Assembly (NCBI RefSeq): GCF_009870125.1
Contig: NC_046679.1
Coordinates: 4,898,001-4,962,000, forward strand
Length of the DNA: 64,000 bases
Origin: Drosophila pseudoobscura
Lineage: Eukaryota > Arthropoda > Insecta > Diptera > Drosophilidae
Direction: 5' to 3'
The translations under genes and the position numbers were made by a program. This document shows, piece by piece, positions 14,401 to 26,400 of this stretch (the stretch's first letter is position 1; each line of letters opens with the position of its first letter). The notes under the pieces are model-generated. The model did not search any database and was not told the origin of the DNA. It was given only the letters and a program-made list of their open reading frames with translations.

Positions 14401-15813
14401 AATAACTAACAGTGGTACTACCCAAACCCACCTCAATCGCCGACTGGCAGAGTGGTTCACATGATTGATAGATGGAGGAACAGTCGCTTCCAGCTCCGAT
14501 GCTGCGGCTGCGGCGGCGGCTTGTTAACGTTCAATTAGTGAAATTGATAGACATATCTAACCTCCGTGGAAAAACATCAACCGAAACGTTGCATGGAAAA
14601 TCGTACAGTGGAAAGGGGAGAGAGGAATGAGGAAAGAAAAACAAAAGGCCAGGGCAAAACGTTTGCCTAGCCACAAATTATATGTTAATTAAAATGGGTT
14701 TCGGTTACGCTCGCATGGAAATTCTAAGTGATGGAAAAACCACAGAGAATTCTGAAATTTTGAATTGGAATATGTGAATGTGTGGCATCGAAAACCACAT
14801 GCCACACACACGCACATTTACCGTTCTTTTTTCGTTCTTGTCGACGGCCGCACCACCATTCATTCTTTCTTGTCCACTTTTGGTCCAATGGCTCATTACA
14901 TTTGTGGGTTAGCAGGTGAAACCGAACCAAAACGAACCGCAGAGCACAGAACAGAACGGAACCCAAAAATAAAAAGGGGCAGATAGTAGAAAGATGATGA
15001 AGAGGGAAGCCCCGAAAAAATGAAAGATATTCAGAAATCCAGGCCCCAGTTGTATGCTGGGCGGAGGGGGGGAGTGGCCTGCGGTGTCTTATTAAAAGCG
15101 CGTTGCGTCTGTTGTCGAGGCCTATAATTAGCATAAATTCATTCATACTCTTACCACTAATTGCAAGTGGAAGTGAGGGTACCCTAATGAGTGCTGCCCC
15201 TCTCTCGTTCTATCTATCTTTCATTGTCTGCCACATATATTGCCGTTCAATCGAGCAGAAGAATGGTGCAGCACCAGCTCCAGAGACGATCGAAGAAGAA
15301 GGAGCTGCAAGAATGGGGAAGCCTCTATGGGGCCTGAGGCTCTGACTGGAGCTGGGATCTGGAGTTTGGATCTGGTCGGGGAGATCGGGCAGCCAGGCAG
15401 CATATTGTTTTTTAGTGCAGTATCTTAAAGCATGTTATTAGCATTAACGGGGCTTTCCCCCCCCCCCCGGCCCCATCCCTTGTTTGGCTTTCATAATTTA
15501 TGTGCGAGCGCCGTGTTGCAGGTTTCCAGATTTCCAGGTGTGGGCGTGGCACTTGTTTTGCATGCAACCTGCACTGGACCCCCCCACTCCCCCCGCCGTC
15601 CCCTCGGTCTCTCTGCCCAGCAAGGGGCATAATTAATTATGTAACTAACGAAACATTAAACAACATAAAAACCGAACACAGCACATCCATCGAGCGCAAA
15701 AATCTTTTCTCACGCATCCGCTTATTAACCGCTAAATCTTCTTCCCTGTGTCTCTGGGGCAAAATAATGAGCAGCACTTTAGATTATCTCACAGGTGGCT
15801 CATCTCCCTGCCT

Positions 15814-15841
15814 TTCTCCTCTCCTCTCCTCTCCTCTCCTC
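15814..15841. repeat. (TCTCC)n pentanucleotide repeat
   Basis: About five perfect CTCCT/TCTCC pentamers followed by degenerate units. Confidence 0.85.
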
Positions 15842-17027
15842 ACTTCACCTCACTTCTCTCTCGTCTATAGTCTCTGCTGTTTGCGAATCTTTAGAGACTG
15901 TTTTTCTACCTCTTTGTTTGTGATGGTTTTTATGGCCAGTGAAATTATTTAGCGGTACCACGGAATCGACAGCCAACAGCCGACAGCCGAAACGCATAAA
16001 AAAATACAATAAAAAAAAAACAACACAACGCGAAAATGTGTTTATTTCGTTGGATCTTTTTATGAATGAAAAGATAAAACTTTATTTCACTTTCACGCCG
16101 AAAAAAACTTGGCGAAAAAAAGGGGAGGGGGCATAGAGAAGTGTGTGTGTTGTAGATCAGAGATTCGTTGGTTGCAAAGTGTTAATTGTTTGACGCTTAA
16201 GATATTGCATAATTATTATGAAAGAAAGAAGATATTATGGCGGGGAACAAGAAAATGGTAAGCCCCTCATTTTAGAGCATAGATCACCAAAAGTTGAAGA
16301 TTTCTAATCAAGAAAAAAAAAACAACCATCTGAAATCACGCTTTCAATCGTGATAGTATCTTTTATCCCAGTTGATATACTTGGAATGCCAATGCTTCCC
16401 AGATTTGGTGAAAACTAGGCCTATGGGGTCGCATCACGTTTCCCCCCAGCATGGGGCCTTCACCCACATCCCGACCCCAAAGCATTTCCCCATTTCCCAG
16501 GCAGCGAACGCTTTTCACACATAAACCGTGGACTAAACAATGTTTTTATTCTTATTGTTTTGTGGCCTGCAACTGGTACTGTTATTGTGTGGCAGGAACA
16601 ATAAGATGGTGCAAGAGTGCTGAGTGCTGAGAGCTGAGACCTGAAAGCTGTAAGTGCAGCTGTAGCTTTAATTAAACGCTGAAACACGGGGGGAACAAGT
16701 GAGGCAATTAAAGCTCGAACAGAGTCAGAGGCAGAGGCAGACCCAAGACCGAACATTCAACACCGAATGCCGAATACCAAACAGAAGACACAAAGTTCCG
16801 TTTCGTTTCATTCCTGGAAGTGCAAAGCCCCCATACCCGTGTGGAGTCCCGTCTCCTTCCTTCTTTGAGTTACAGCAAAACTAATAAAATGCACACCAGG
16901 AATTACATAAATTACGCGTAATGCGAAATTAGCTTTGCTAATTAACATTTTGCCAACCGATCTCTCTAGCTATTCACAGCGTCTAACCCCCGTCCCCGTA
17001 TCTGTATCTTTTTCAATTGCAGACAAA

Positions 17028-20000
17028 ATGTTTCTACGCCGCTGCACCTTTCTGCTGCTGCTCTGCCTAATTGCGAGTGACGCCGCCAGTGCCGCACGCA
17101 AAACAAAACGTCCTGTCAAGCCGGTCAAGCAGACCGTACCACGTACCAATGTGACGCCTTCGCCAGCGGCCATCTCTGCCTCTGCATCCGCCTCATCCGT
17201 AGCCACCAGCAGCAGCAGCAACAGTGGCAGTAGCTCCACCACGGAATCCAATAGCGAGGTGGCGGCGGAGGCTGCCACAATTGCAGCCGGCAGCAGCGGA
17301 GAGCTGCCCAAGCCCCTGGTGACGCCCAACGAGGCCCAACCCGAGGCCAAAACGGACAAATCCCCGGCCCAGCTGCAGGAGGAGGAGTGTGATCCAGATA
17401 TGGTTGGCTTCGAGATCATTACCGGGTAAGTTGGTGCCACTAATGATCCATGAAGGATCGGGCATACTTTTACCTACTCGTATGGGGGTTCCATACACTG
17501 ACAGAAAAAAATGGTCTAGGATGCCATATTTCTGGCAAGTACCGATAGGGTTCTATATACTTCTGAAGAATATTTCATGTGAGAAGACAATTTCTGTGAA
17601 CGCCCGCACTTGGGAGATATTCTGAAGGCATGGACTATGGACAGTATCAGTTTTCTACACTCAAAAACAGACTTTAAATCAAGACTTCTTTGGGGTAACA
17701 AAATTTGCAAACCTTCTCCTAATTGAAATGAATTTTTGCTGCTTCAAAATGGGTTTCTCTTTAAAAATTGCATAATTATTTGGTGCTTTCCTGCCGGCAT
17801 ATCATAACTGTCACAAAACAATGGCAAAAATTTCACTCAACTTTGGCTTATGCAATCCCCTGGCATTATAGAAACTTTATTACATTTTTTACTTAATTTT
17901 TGTGCATTTGTGTTGTTTTCACTTTTGCTTTTCTTCTAAAATTTGAATGAGGGCCAAGACAAGACAATGCCCAAGCCGAAGGTTCATACAGTTTTAATGA
18001 AATGCAACTGACATTGTGGCCAATTAACATTTCCATAAGAAGAGGCCATAACGGTGAAACAAGTGGGAACCCAGAAATGGAGTCGGTGGAAGCCCCGACT
18101 AACTAGCATATGCAAATGTATCTGTGTTTGTGGCTGTGGCTGTGCCTTTCCGGCAGTAGGAGTGACACTTTTTGGTTAAAACGTGACTAATCCGATGACT
18201 GGTTCGATGTCATCGGCCCCAGACCGACTGGCCCGTTCGTTGCCAGAGTCTTTTGTTTTGGGCCCATAATGAAGACTTGTGGACCGGTAGAATGGCCAGT
18301 GAAACACTTTCATTTTCATTAGCTGGTCATAAATTCTCTGCGGTATCTTTCGGATCTGTTTGATTTGAACTACTTTATCTCAATTTCAGGTATGTGCTAT
18401 CGGCACCCTCGAAAATGCTGGACACTCTGCCGGGCACCCTGATGCTCACGGACTGTTTGGAGGCCTGCCAGAGCAATGAATCCTGCAGCGCTGTCAACTA
18501 CGAAACCGGCTTATGTGTGCTGTTCAAGACCACGGCCGATAAATTGCCAGGTGAGTTAGAAAGTGTGAGAATATGAGACCACGACGACTACTCCTCCAGT
18601 TGGCTGTTTGTTTTTTGTGCCAAAGAAAGCTCAATAATTTAGCCGGCCACTCAATCCACTCGCTCGCCCGCTCGCTCGCTCACTCATTCATTCATTCATC
18701 CATTCATTTGCTCATTTATTGAGTTCTAGTTCATACAGGTTGCATGTTGGTTTTTTTTTTGCTACTTGTGGCTGGGGCTGAGGCTGTGCCTGTGGCTTTC
18801 GTGGCCAAGAGGCATAAATCACACGAGTGTCTCCCAGTGGCCGCAAACGCCTTTTGCTTTTACGCATGATTTGGCTGGCAGCCAAGGCGGCGACGATGGC
18901 GACGGCGACGATGCTGTGGCCGGGCTTTGGGCCCAGGAAAACTAGATTTTGCCTATTCTGCAAACTGGCTTTTGGCATTGGCGTTTGCTGGCAGTAACGC
19001 ATAATTTCTGCTGCTGCCACAGCCTTCCCAGTCGTCGAATGTCGATGCAGTTGTCGCTGCTGTTGCCACTGCCTTTTGCCTCCACTGTGGCTGCCACATT
19101 CAGCAGCTGCTGATTCAGCCTCAGATCAGCCTTCAGCTGCTGCTGCACGCCTGTTACTCTGCAGTGAAGGGGCGTGTGCGTAAAACGCACCAAATGCTCA
19201 ACTCACGCACCTCCCATACGCACGGCACCGTTGCTTTTTCCTGATTTTTCCCGGTTTTCCAGGCTTTGTTTTTATCTGTGTGTTCCCTTCACTCTCTCTC
19301 TCTCTCTCACTCTCTAACTCACCCGCTCTCTTTGGTGCATTTTCAGGTTCACTTTCGCGCTCGCAGTTTCCGGTTTTCACCATCTACGCACAGAAATCGT
19401 GTTTGGGCGTCCGTCCTTGCTCCAAGGCCTGGTGCATCGATCGCGTTCAAGGTTACCGCCTACCCGAACATGTCAAGTCTAGTCAGACGGTTCTCTCGCG
19501 GCGCGACTGCCTGGAGCTCTGCCTCGGGGAAACCGAATTCACATGCCGGTAAGTGTCACAAAAGGGTCCCAGAATTAGATTCAGGGATAGAAAAACGTTG
19601 TAAATGTACTACTTGAAAACCCTGAAAAACAGTTCGTATACGTAGTTCTGGAAGAGAACTTAGAGTACACTTGTTAAAAGAGCCTAGAATGTCTAAATAG
19701 CTCGTCCTTAGTGAACAGATTGAACAGATTACTAGAAGAGTGGGTATACATAGCAAAGTAGGAAAACAATCCCACAGAACTGATATTAAATTCTACCCAT
19801 ACTATTGATCTTGCTCTCTCTACCATACTGAATCTGAAATGAATCCTTTTTAATATATTTTATTATTTTTGAGCGGCTTAACTTATTGCTTCGTGCTCTA
19901 TGTACATAAACACTGGAAAATCCTATCCTAATGCTCTATTATATGTAACTTCTCTTGCTTCTCTTCCACCTTCCGATCTTCGCCACTTCGCTTTCCGAAC

Positions 20001-23000
20001 TCTTCACCTCTTCCGATCTCTACCGCTCATAATTTTAACCACGAATCAGCTCGGCCAACTACTACCGCCACTCGGGTCTGTGCGAACTGTCCGATATGGA
20101 TCGTATTACCCTCTCGGCCGGCGGCAGCGTAGAGCCCTACGATGGGGCCGACTATCTGGAGAACAACTGCGCGGAGGAGCCCAGCAAACTTTGCGAGTTC
20201 AAGCGCATCTCTGGCAAGATTCTGAAGACTGTCGACTCTGTCTATCAGGACATCAATACCATTGACGAGTGCCGTGATCTCTGCCTCAACTCCCCCTACA
20301 GGTAAGCATTTCCCTTTCACTGTAGTAAGAGATCCCTTCTCACTGCCTCGATCGTTTGACAGATGCCACTCTTATGATTATAACGATACTGGAGACATGG
20401 TCTGTCGCCTGTCGCATCACAGTCGCGCCACCCTGACCGACGTGATGGATCCCTATCTGGATGTGCCCGAGGCAGCCACCTACGAGCTCTCGGCCTGCTA
20501 CAACGTGTCCATTGAGTGCCGTTCCGGGGAGATGATCACCAAGATTCGCACCTCCAAGATCTTCGACGGCAAGGTCTATGCCAAGGGAGCCCCCAAATCC
20601 TGCGCTGTGAATGTGAACAGCTCGCTGGAGTTTGATTTCCGCATGGGCTACAACGACCTCGAGTGCAATGTCCGCCAGAGTGCCTATGGGCGGTATATGA
20701 ACGACATTGTCATCCAGCATCACGACATGATCGTCACATCCTCGGATCTGGGACTGGCAGTGTCCTGCCAGTACGACTTGACCAACAAGACGGTGCTGAA
20801 CGATGTGGATCTGGGTGTGACAGGTGAAATTGAATCGTCGCTGAGCGAAGAGATCACCATTGACTCGCCGAATGTGATCATGAAGATCACCTCACGGGAC
20901 GGCAGCGACATGAAGCGCATCGCCGAGGTGGGCGATCCCCTGGCCCTTCGCTTCGAGATCGTCGAACAGAACAGCCCGTACGAGATCTTCGTTAGGGAAC
21001 TGGTGGCCATGGATGGTTCGGACAGTGCCGAGATAACGCTGATCGATGCTAATGGCTGCCCCACCGATCAATACATCATGGGCACCATCCAGAAGCTGAC
21101 GCACAACCGCAAGGTGCTCCTCTCCCAGTTCGATGCCTTCAAGTTCCCCTCCAGCGAGGTGGTGCAGTTCCGCGCTCTGGTTACGCCCTGCATACCGCGC
21201 TGTGAGCCCGTCATTTGCGATACCGAGGATGGCGCCAGCGGTGAGCTCAAGTCTTTGGTCTCCTATGGCCGCAAGAAGCGCTCAGTGCTCAATGGCACCG
21301 ATGGTGGTAAGTGTACTGCCGGTGGCTGCCGGTGAGAGCTGCGAGTATCTCTCCCTACTAACTGCCTGAATTGATTCACAGCCGAGTTCATGGTCAGCAC
21401 ACGCCACCGCCGGGATGTGGGCCCCGTTGATGATAACATACTGCTCGTGCAGTCCATACAAATCACAGACAAGTTCGGCTTCCAGCCAGAGGACGGCAGC
21501 AGCAGCACCACCACCACCACCACCAATGGCAATGGCAATGACAGCGGATCTGGTCCCCACGAGAAGGCATATGCGGGCGTTGCCCAGGACAAGCTCACTT
21601 GTCTTAATGGCTATGGTAAGTCCTCTCCTACCACATACCACCTATTCTAGTGATTCCGATTCCGATTCTGGCTCTCTGTGAAAATGCCCAATCAAGCGCG
21701 AATCAAAAGTTACGCGATTTGCATAGACAAGGAGCTAGCAGGACGTTGTCTTCGTCGTCTCCGTCTGCGTCTTCTGCCGTATCCGTTGTCGTCATTGTAG
21801 TCGACTGTCGTGCTGGGTAGCTGGGTGAATCAGCAGCACGGGGGGTATATCGGTGGGGCGACGGCGACGGCGACTGGCAGCATCGTGAGCCAGTGAGCTT
21901 GTTCTTGGCCCTGGCCCATTGTTGCCTGCTCGCTAATTTTGATAATGAATCAATTTTTCATCATTGCCGACTTTGGACGAATGATTCCTCCTGCATGAGA
22001 ATTAAATTAGGTTCTGTTCAGATTCAGATCCCAGCTCTTACTGCCTACTGCATACTGATCCCCCGCATCCACAGCACAGCACAGCAGAGCACAAGAGAGC
22101 AGAGCACAGCGAAGCGCATCCACCTCCACCTCCGACTGGTGTCCAGAACGTGTTCTGTGACTGCATTAAACAAGTTATGATGTTGGCTTGGTGTCTCTGG
22201 CTCACGACCAGGTCACTAGTTCAGCTGCAGCTGTGCAGGATTGTGCACGCCTCATTTTCGTGCGGCGCGAAAACTTTTTCTGCACAGTTGGTAGTCGTCT
22301 CCTCCATCCGTTAGCCAGCAGCTGAAAATTTCTCAGTTCTCGGTTTCAGTTTTGCAGCATGCAGCATGCAGCATGCAGCTTGCTCCACTCTGTTTTCAGT
22401 TTTCAGAGCTTCCAGCTGCTGCCGTTGCTGTTGCTGTTGCATCCACCCAGCCACCCAGCCATCTCCCATGTGTCATTCCTTTGTGGAGCAATTGCCATGC
22501 CGCATTAAAGCGAATGCAGCGTTGAAGCGTTAAATTGACAGCTCGTTAGACAGCAGCAGGTCCAGCCTAAGCTTCAGATCGGACTACGACTGGGACTGCG
22601 ATTGGGACTCCGTGCATTGGACCACCGTTCCGTAATCAGCAACATAAATTTTTGTTGTAATTACGCGCTGCATTTCAAGGCAGATCAGAGTCGGCCCAGG
22701 CCGAGGCTCATTGTCCGCAATTAGAGCAACGGTTTTCTTCTGCTGTTTAAGCTCATTTGCCACACACATTGTTGGGACGGGATGGGACGCGACGATGGTA
22801 GGATGGGAGGATGGGATCTCGAGATGGTAGATGATGGTAGATCGCCATGGCCCCGGACAGGTGATCTTTAATGCGTGCAGACAGTGAGACTAGACTAGAC
22901 TCGACTCGACTCGACTCGACTCGCTGAGTCTTCGACTGGGAGTTTTGTGGCATGCAGAGCAGCAATTTAACGCCATCTGGCCTATAATTTGTCAAAGCTT

Positions 23001-25500
23001 ATGAGCATTTCTCATTCTTTGGCCAGCTATATTTATACATACAATATAAACGAATCTCTTCGGCCAATTATCTCAATCATTTTAATGGTCACTTCATAGC
23101 ACTGGATCTTTAAGTCCTTGAATGATGTTTAATTTCTAATATTACTCACAGCAAAATCCTCAAGACAAGGCACTTCCCATATATGGTTATGGGGAGAGCT
23201 TTCGTTTCGCTTTCGATATTCCGCAACTTTTTGCCCAATCAATTTAATGGTCACTTTTTCTGATGCATCTGATCGTTGAGTCCCTAAATGAAGCTTGATT
23301 CCCGACATTACTCGGCTCGGTATTCTCCTATGTATGGGATCTTTCTTTTCGCTTTCGATACGGCCACTTTTTCTCCACTCTGAACATTCTTTAGCGTAAT
23401 GAATCTGTTTCCACTTATCTCAATTATTTTAACAATGGATCTCTTAGTCCTTGAATGATGTTTAATTTCAGCTATTACTTGCCTTACAATTCTGAAAAAA
23501 GTTTACTTCCTTATTTGAAGTGATTCTTCATTTCGCTTTCGACATTGGGATAAGTTTACTCCATCATTTTGTTTACTTGATTTAATGGCTGCTTTATGGA
23601 AATGTTTCCTTGAGTACTTACAGAAATTATCCTTGAGAAAATGGAGTTCTTTTATCTTAAGCATTGAATATAATTGGACAATTAACTGAATGGTTCCCGA
23701 ACATCGATCCCAATACTGGATTGGATCCCACAACTGCTCGTATTCCAAAAAATATGCATAGATCATTCTGGTTTCGCTTTCTATATTCTGCCGTGCAACT
23801 TTTCCTCCCATTCGCTTAGATTTTTCCCAACATTTACCCCATTCTCATTGTTCTGGCTGTGGCTCGGGTTTTCATCAAATTATTTTTGGTGTGTTTGGGT
23901 TTTGTGGGCGCCTCGTTGTACTCGGTGTACTCGGTGTACTGCTACCTCTGGATCTCTCCATCTTTCTAACTGAACGTTTACAGTAATTGTAATAATTTTG
24001 TATATTTTCGTTGTTTCTCTCCTTTGTTGGCCTTGTTGTTGTCGGGAATGGGGATGTGAATAGTGAGTGCTGTTGTCCGTGGATCCGTTGTCAGATCAAG
24101 TCGGGGGCACCACACAAATACAACAACAAATACACATAAATAAAAGGCCAGTTTCAAGTGCGTGCACTTTGTTATTGAAACTCATTCAAGTCATGACCAA
24201 AGAGCCACATGATGATGATAATGATGATGGTTTGTGTATCTTTTTTTTTTTGGTTGGCTCTGGTTTGGAACTCTGGTCCGCTCAGAGCTTACTTTTTATG
24301 GTCAACAGCAAACGTAGTTACAAAGTAATCTTTGATAGTCATCTGGCATGTCGGTCGTTGTGGCTGTTGCTGTGTTTCTGTGTTGCTCTGGCTGATGCTC
24401 TTAAATTCTGATTTCGTGAACTGGACGAACAGCAACGACAACGCATGCGAGTCGTCGTCGTCGTCGTACTGCACTCTGGTTTTGACTTTGACTTTGGCGG
24501 CACTTTCACCCGATTTCTACCGGCATTGGCATTTCGAATTTCCTCCTCCGACCATGGCCGAGCGGCTGCGGCCTCTGCTCTGCCTGGGCTTATTTATGTG
24601 GCATGTTGCACTTTTAAGAACCCAACCAACAATTGTGGCATGCAATGTGGAGGGTAGGAAGGAAAGTGAGTCCAATCTGTTGCTGCTGCTGCTGCTACTT
24701 CTTCTCTGGCTACGACTGTGGCTCTCTTTGTGTGTGTGTGGTGGCTGCTGCCTCTTGTGGCATGCCAAAATATGCAACTCATGCATTAAATTGTCGCTGT
24801 TTTATTTCTCATTGTTTTATGTTTATCTTCAACTTGTTGCTGTCACAACTTGGTCACTTGGTCGCTTTGGGGCCTTGGGGGCCTATTTCTTCTCTTTCTT
24901 TTTTGTATCGTTTTATGGCCAAAAGTGGGTCAAGTGGCGCCCACTTTTGTTTTCTTTGATAACTAAACCGATCTTAGGTCACTTCTTCGACTTCTTCCTT
25001 GTTTTCTTTTGATTGAAATGATCTTATCTTTTCTGTGGGTTTCTTTGGCGGGTCTTTGGGTTTCTGGGGAAACCAGTTTTATGGACAGTTCGAGAACTAG
25101 ATCGCTTGCCGGCGATAATCCCATTGATTTATGGCGATAAGAGGCCGACTTCCCTTTTGAAATTGCTGATCGAGTAATGCCATTTATTTTCACTTCTTTC
25201 TCTTTCTGTTTCTGTTTCTCTTTTGTAGGACTGATCATGGCTGGAGCGCTCTTCCTGCTGGCCCAGTTGAGCATCTTTGGCATCTGGAAGACCGTCCAGC
25301 GGCGCACACACAAGGAGCGATACCTGTACCAGCACGAGCCGACGCCCACCATCACCTACGGGGCGCCCACCATACTGTACGGACCCCCGCCGCCATCCTC
25401 CGCCTCGTCGGCCGCCTCCCACATGGGCCACAGCGCCAAGGACACGCTGAGCAAGCTCTACGACAGCGGCATCAACGGACGCTACGGACAGCAGTACTAG
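17028..25500 (+). CDS. PAN/ZP-domain transmembrane protein, neo/nyo/trynity group
   Basis: This is an apical extracellular-matrix (cuticle-organising) membrane protein. Coding exons are 17,028-17,425, 18,390-18,550, 19,347-19,548, 20,050-20,301, 20,363-21,306, 21,382-21,615 and 25,229-25,500. All phases join, giving 820 residues. A signal peptide (MFLRRCTFLLLLCL...) is followed by a Ser/Ala/Thr-rich linker (about 55-125). Three Cys-rich PAN/apple-like modules follow (about 128-215, 218-305 and 310-395), then a ZP domain (about 396-635). A furin-type site RKKR lies at about 641-644 and a transmembrane helix (LIMAGALFLLAQLSIFGIW) at about 732-750. The cytosolic tail of about 70 residues is rich in Tyr/Pro/Gly. 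PAN plus ZP is the architecture of Drosophila neyo, nyobe, trynity and NompA. The tail and PAN spacing fit the first three best, and I cannot say which orthologue this is. The start is the first Met after an acceptor at 17,022. Large introns (up to 3.6 kb) suggest regulatory content. Confidence 0.9.
17426..18389 (+). other. Intron 1 of the PAN/ZP gene
   Basis: This 964-base intron is bounded by GG|GTAAGT and TTTCAG|G. It is AT-rich, and I see no gene or repeat array in it. Confidence 0.8.
18551..19346 (+). other. Intron 2 of the PAN/ZP gene
   Basis: Donor G|GTGAGT and acceptor TTTTCAG|G. The intron carries a CTCG/CTCA/ATTC tetramer tract (about 18,660-18,720) and a CT run (about 19,293-19,312). 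Open frames on both strands here are repeat-derived. Confidence 0.8.
22889..22923. repeat. (GACTC)n/(GACTA)n pentanucleotide repeat
   Basis: Seven GACT[AC] units in a row inside intron 6. Confidence 0.9.
23050..23800. repeat. Degenerate tandem repeat, period about 168 bases
   Basis: Matching blocks recur in order. CTTGAATGATGTTTAATTT occurs near 23,117 and 23,453, with a variant (CTAAATGAAGCTTGATTCC) near 23,285, exactly between them. TTTCGCTTTCGATAT or variants recur near 23,205, 23,346, 23,531 and 23,770. ATTTTAATGGTCAC or variants recur near 23,078, 23,240, 23,420 and 23,580. These define three to four diverged units in intron 6 of the PAN/ZP gene. Confidence 0.7.
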
Positions 25501-26400
25501 ACGGACGGACGGACGGACGAACGCATGGACAACTCCAGGACACAGCTCTCACATTTAGCTGGGAACAAACGCAATATGCCTCGAAAGCTTCAAAAGATTC
25601 GATGAGACTTGAATAGACAATATTCGCCCAAGCCGCGACAAATGCGAAAATCATTGGAAACCCTAGATTAATCCAATCCTAGACTAAGGCTAAACTTACA
25701 ACTTAAACATAGATCGATGACCCCCCATACATATTTTTTTTGTCTCTCAAGAATGCGCGCTTTTAAATGGCCTGGAAATTGAAAATGTTCCAGCATTTTG
25801 AATCTGCGCATTGCCAATCAAACGGAAATTCTCCCCCATGCAAAATTCGAGTTACGATTTAGTTAAAGGAACCGGAAAAATCAAGCAGGTTTTCCCCGAT
25901 TCTCTCTAGCAAAAGTTAGGCTAATTTTTAGTGCTTAGTGAGACGTCTCTTTCGTATCTATATGTCTAGGTCTATAGAACTCGAGCGACATGCATTTATA
26001 ACTATTATTCTATGTATTAATAACTATTTATTCAGCTGCTAACATTTTCACACAAAGTTTGCCAAATAATTTTGTATCAAAATGTTTTGCGCCAGGCTTC
26101 TGTGCTAGGCGGCGTTTCCCAGTCCCCAAAAACCAATCCCCGCCTTAAAAACCCAACCTTTATAATCTATAATCTAATAATCTTGAGCTATTTATTTCAT
26201 ATATTATTTATTTGCCGAAACGCAGAGCGGTGCTAATGTTTAGTAGAGCCTTCGACTTGTCCCCAAACAGCAAGTTTCAGAGACTTAGAGAATTAATTTA
26301 ATTAAAATTTCTGATAAACGAATTGTACTGATTAAGTAAAGCAATAAACTTAAATATATTTAAAGAAAATAAATGTCTAAAAAATAAAAATAAAACTGTG
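25501..26400 (+). other. 3' UTR of the PAN/ZP gene with poly(A) signals
   Basis: About 0.85 kb of AT-rich sequence follows the stop codon. AATAAA signals occur at about 26,343 and several more up to about 26,393, after which a G-run and different composition begin. A GACG run (25,500-25,520) sits immediately after the stop. Confidence 0.6.

Larger units (their letters stand above)
6477..16980. other. Gene-poor spacer, right part
   Basis: No coding exon is supported. The longest open frames (13,647-14,195 and 697-1,233 further left) have neither splice context nor recognisable domains. The stretch has dense simple repeats, listed separately where clear, and otherwise ordinary intergenic fly DNA. 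The PAN/ZP gene's first coding exon is preceded by an acceptor at 17,022, so some of this region is probably intron. Confidence 0.6.
21616..25228 (+). other. Intron 6 of the PAN/ZP gene (3.6 kb)
   Basis: Donor TATG|GTAAGT and acceptor TTTTGTAG|GA. This intron separates the ectodomain exons from the exon encoding the transmembrane helix and tail. It holds a GCATGCA repeat (22,358-22,380), a GACTC repeat (22,889-22,923), a degenerate tandem array of about 168 bases (23,050-23,800) and CTG-rich tracts near 24,680. I see no nested gene. The 226-codon open frame at 24,332-25,012 is low-complexity Leu/Cys/Phe sequence. Confidence 0.8.

Noticed and set aside
20340-21104. Antisense open frames over the ZP exon
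   Set aside because: They mirror a long, GC-rich coding exon whose sense frame is clearly a ZP protein.
24332-25012. 226-codon open frame on the plus strand
   Set aside because: It lies wholly inside intron 6 of the PAN/ZP gene. It is dominated by CTG-driven Leu/Cys runs and has no domain.
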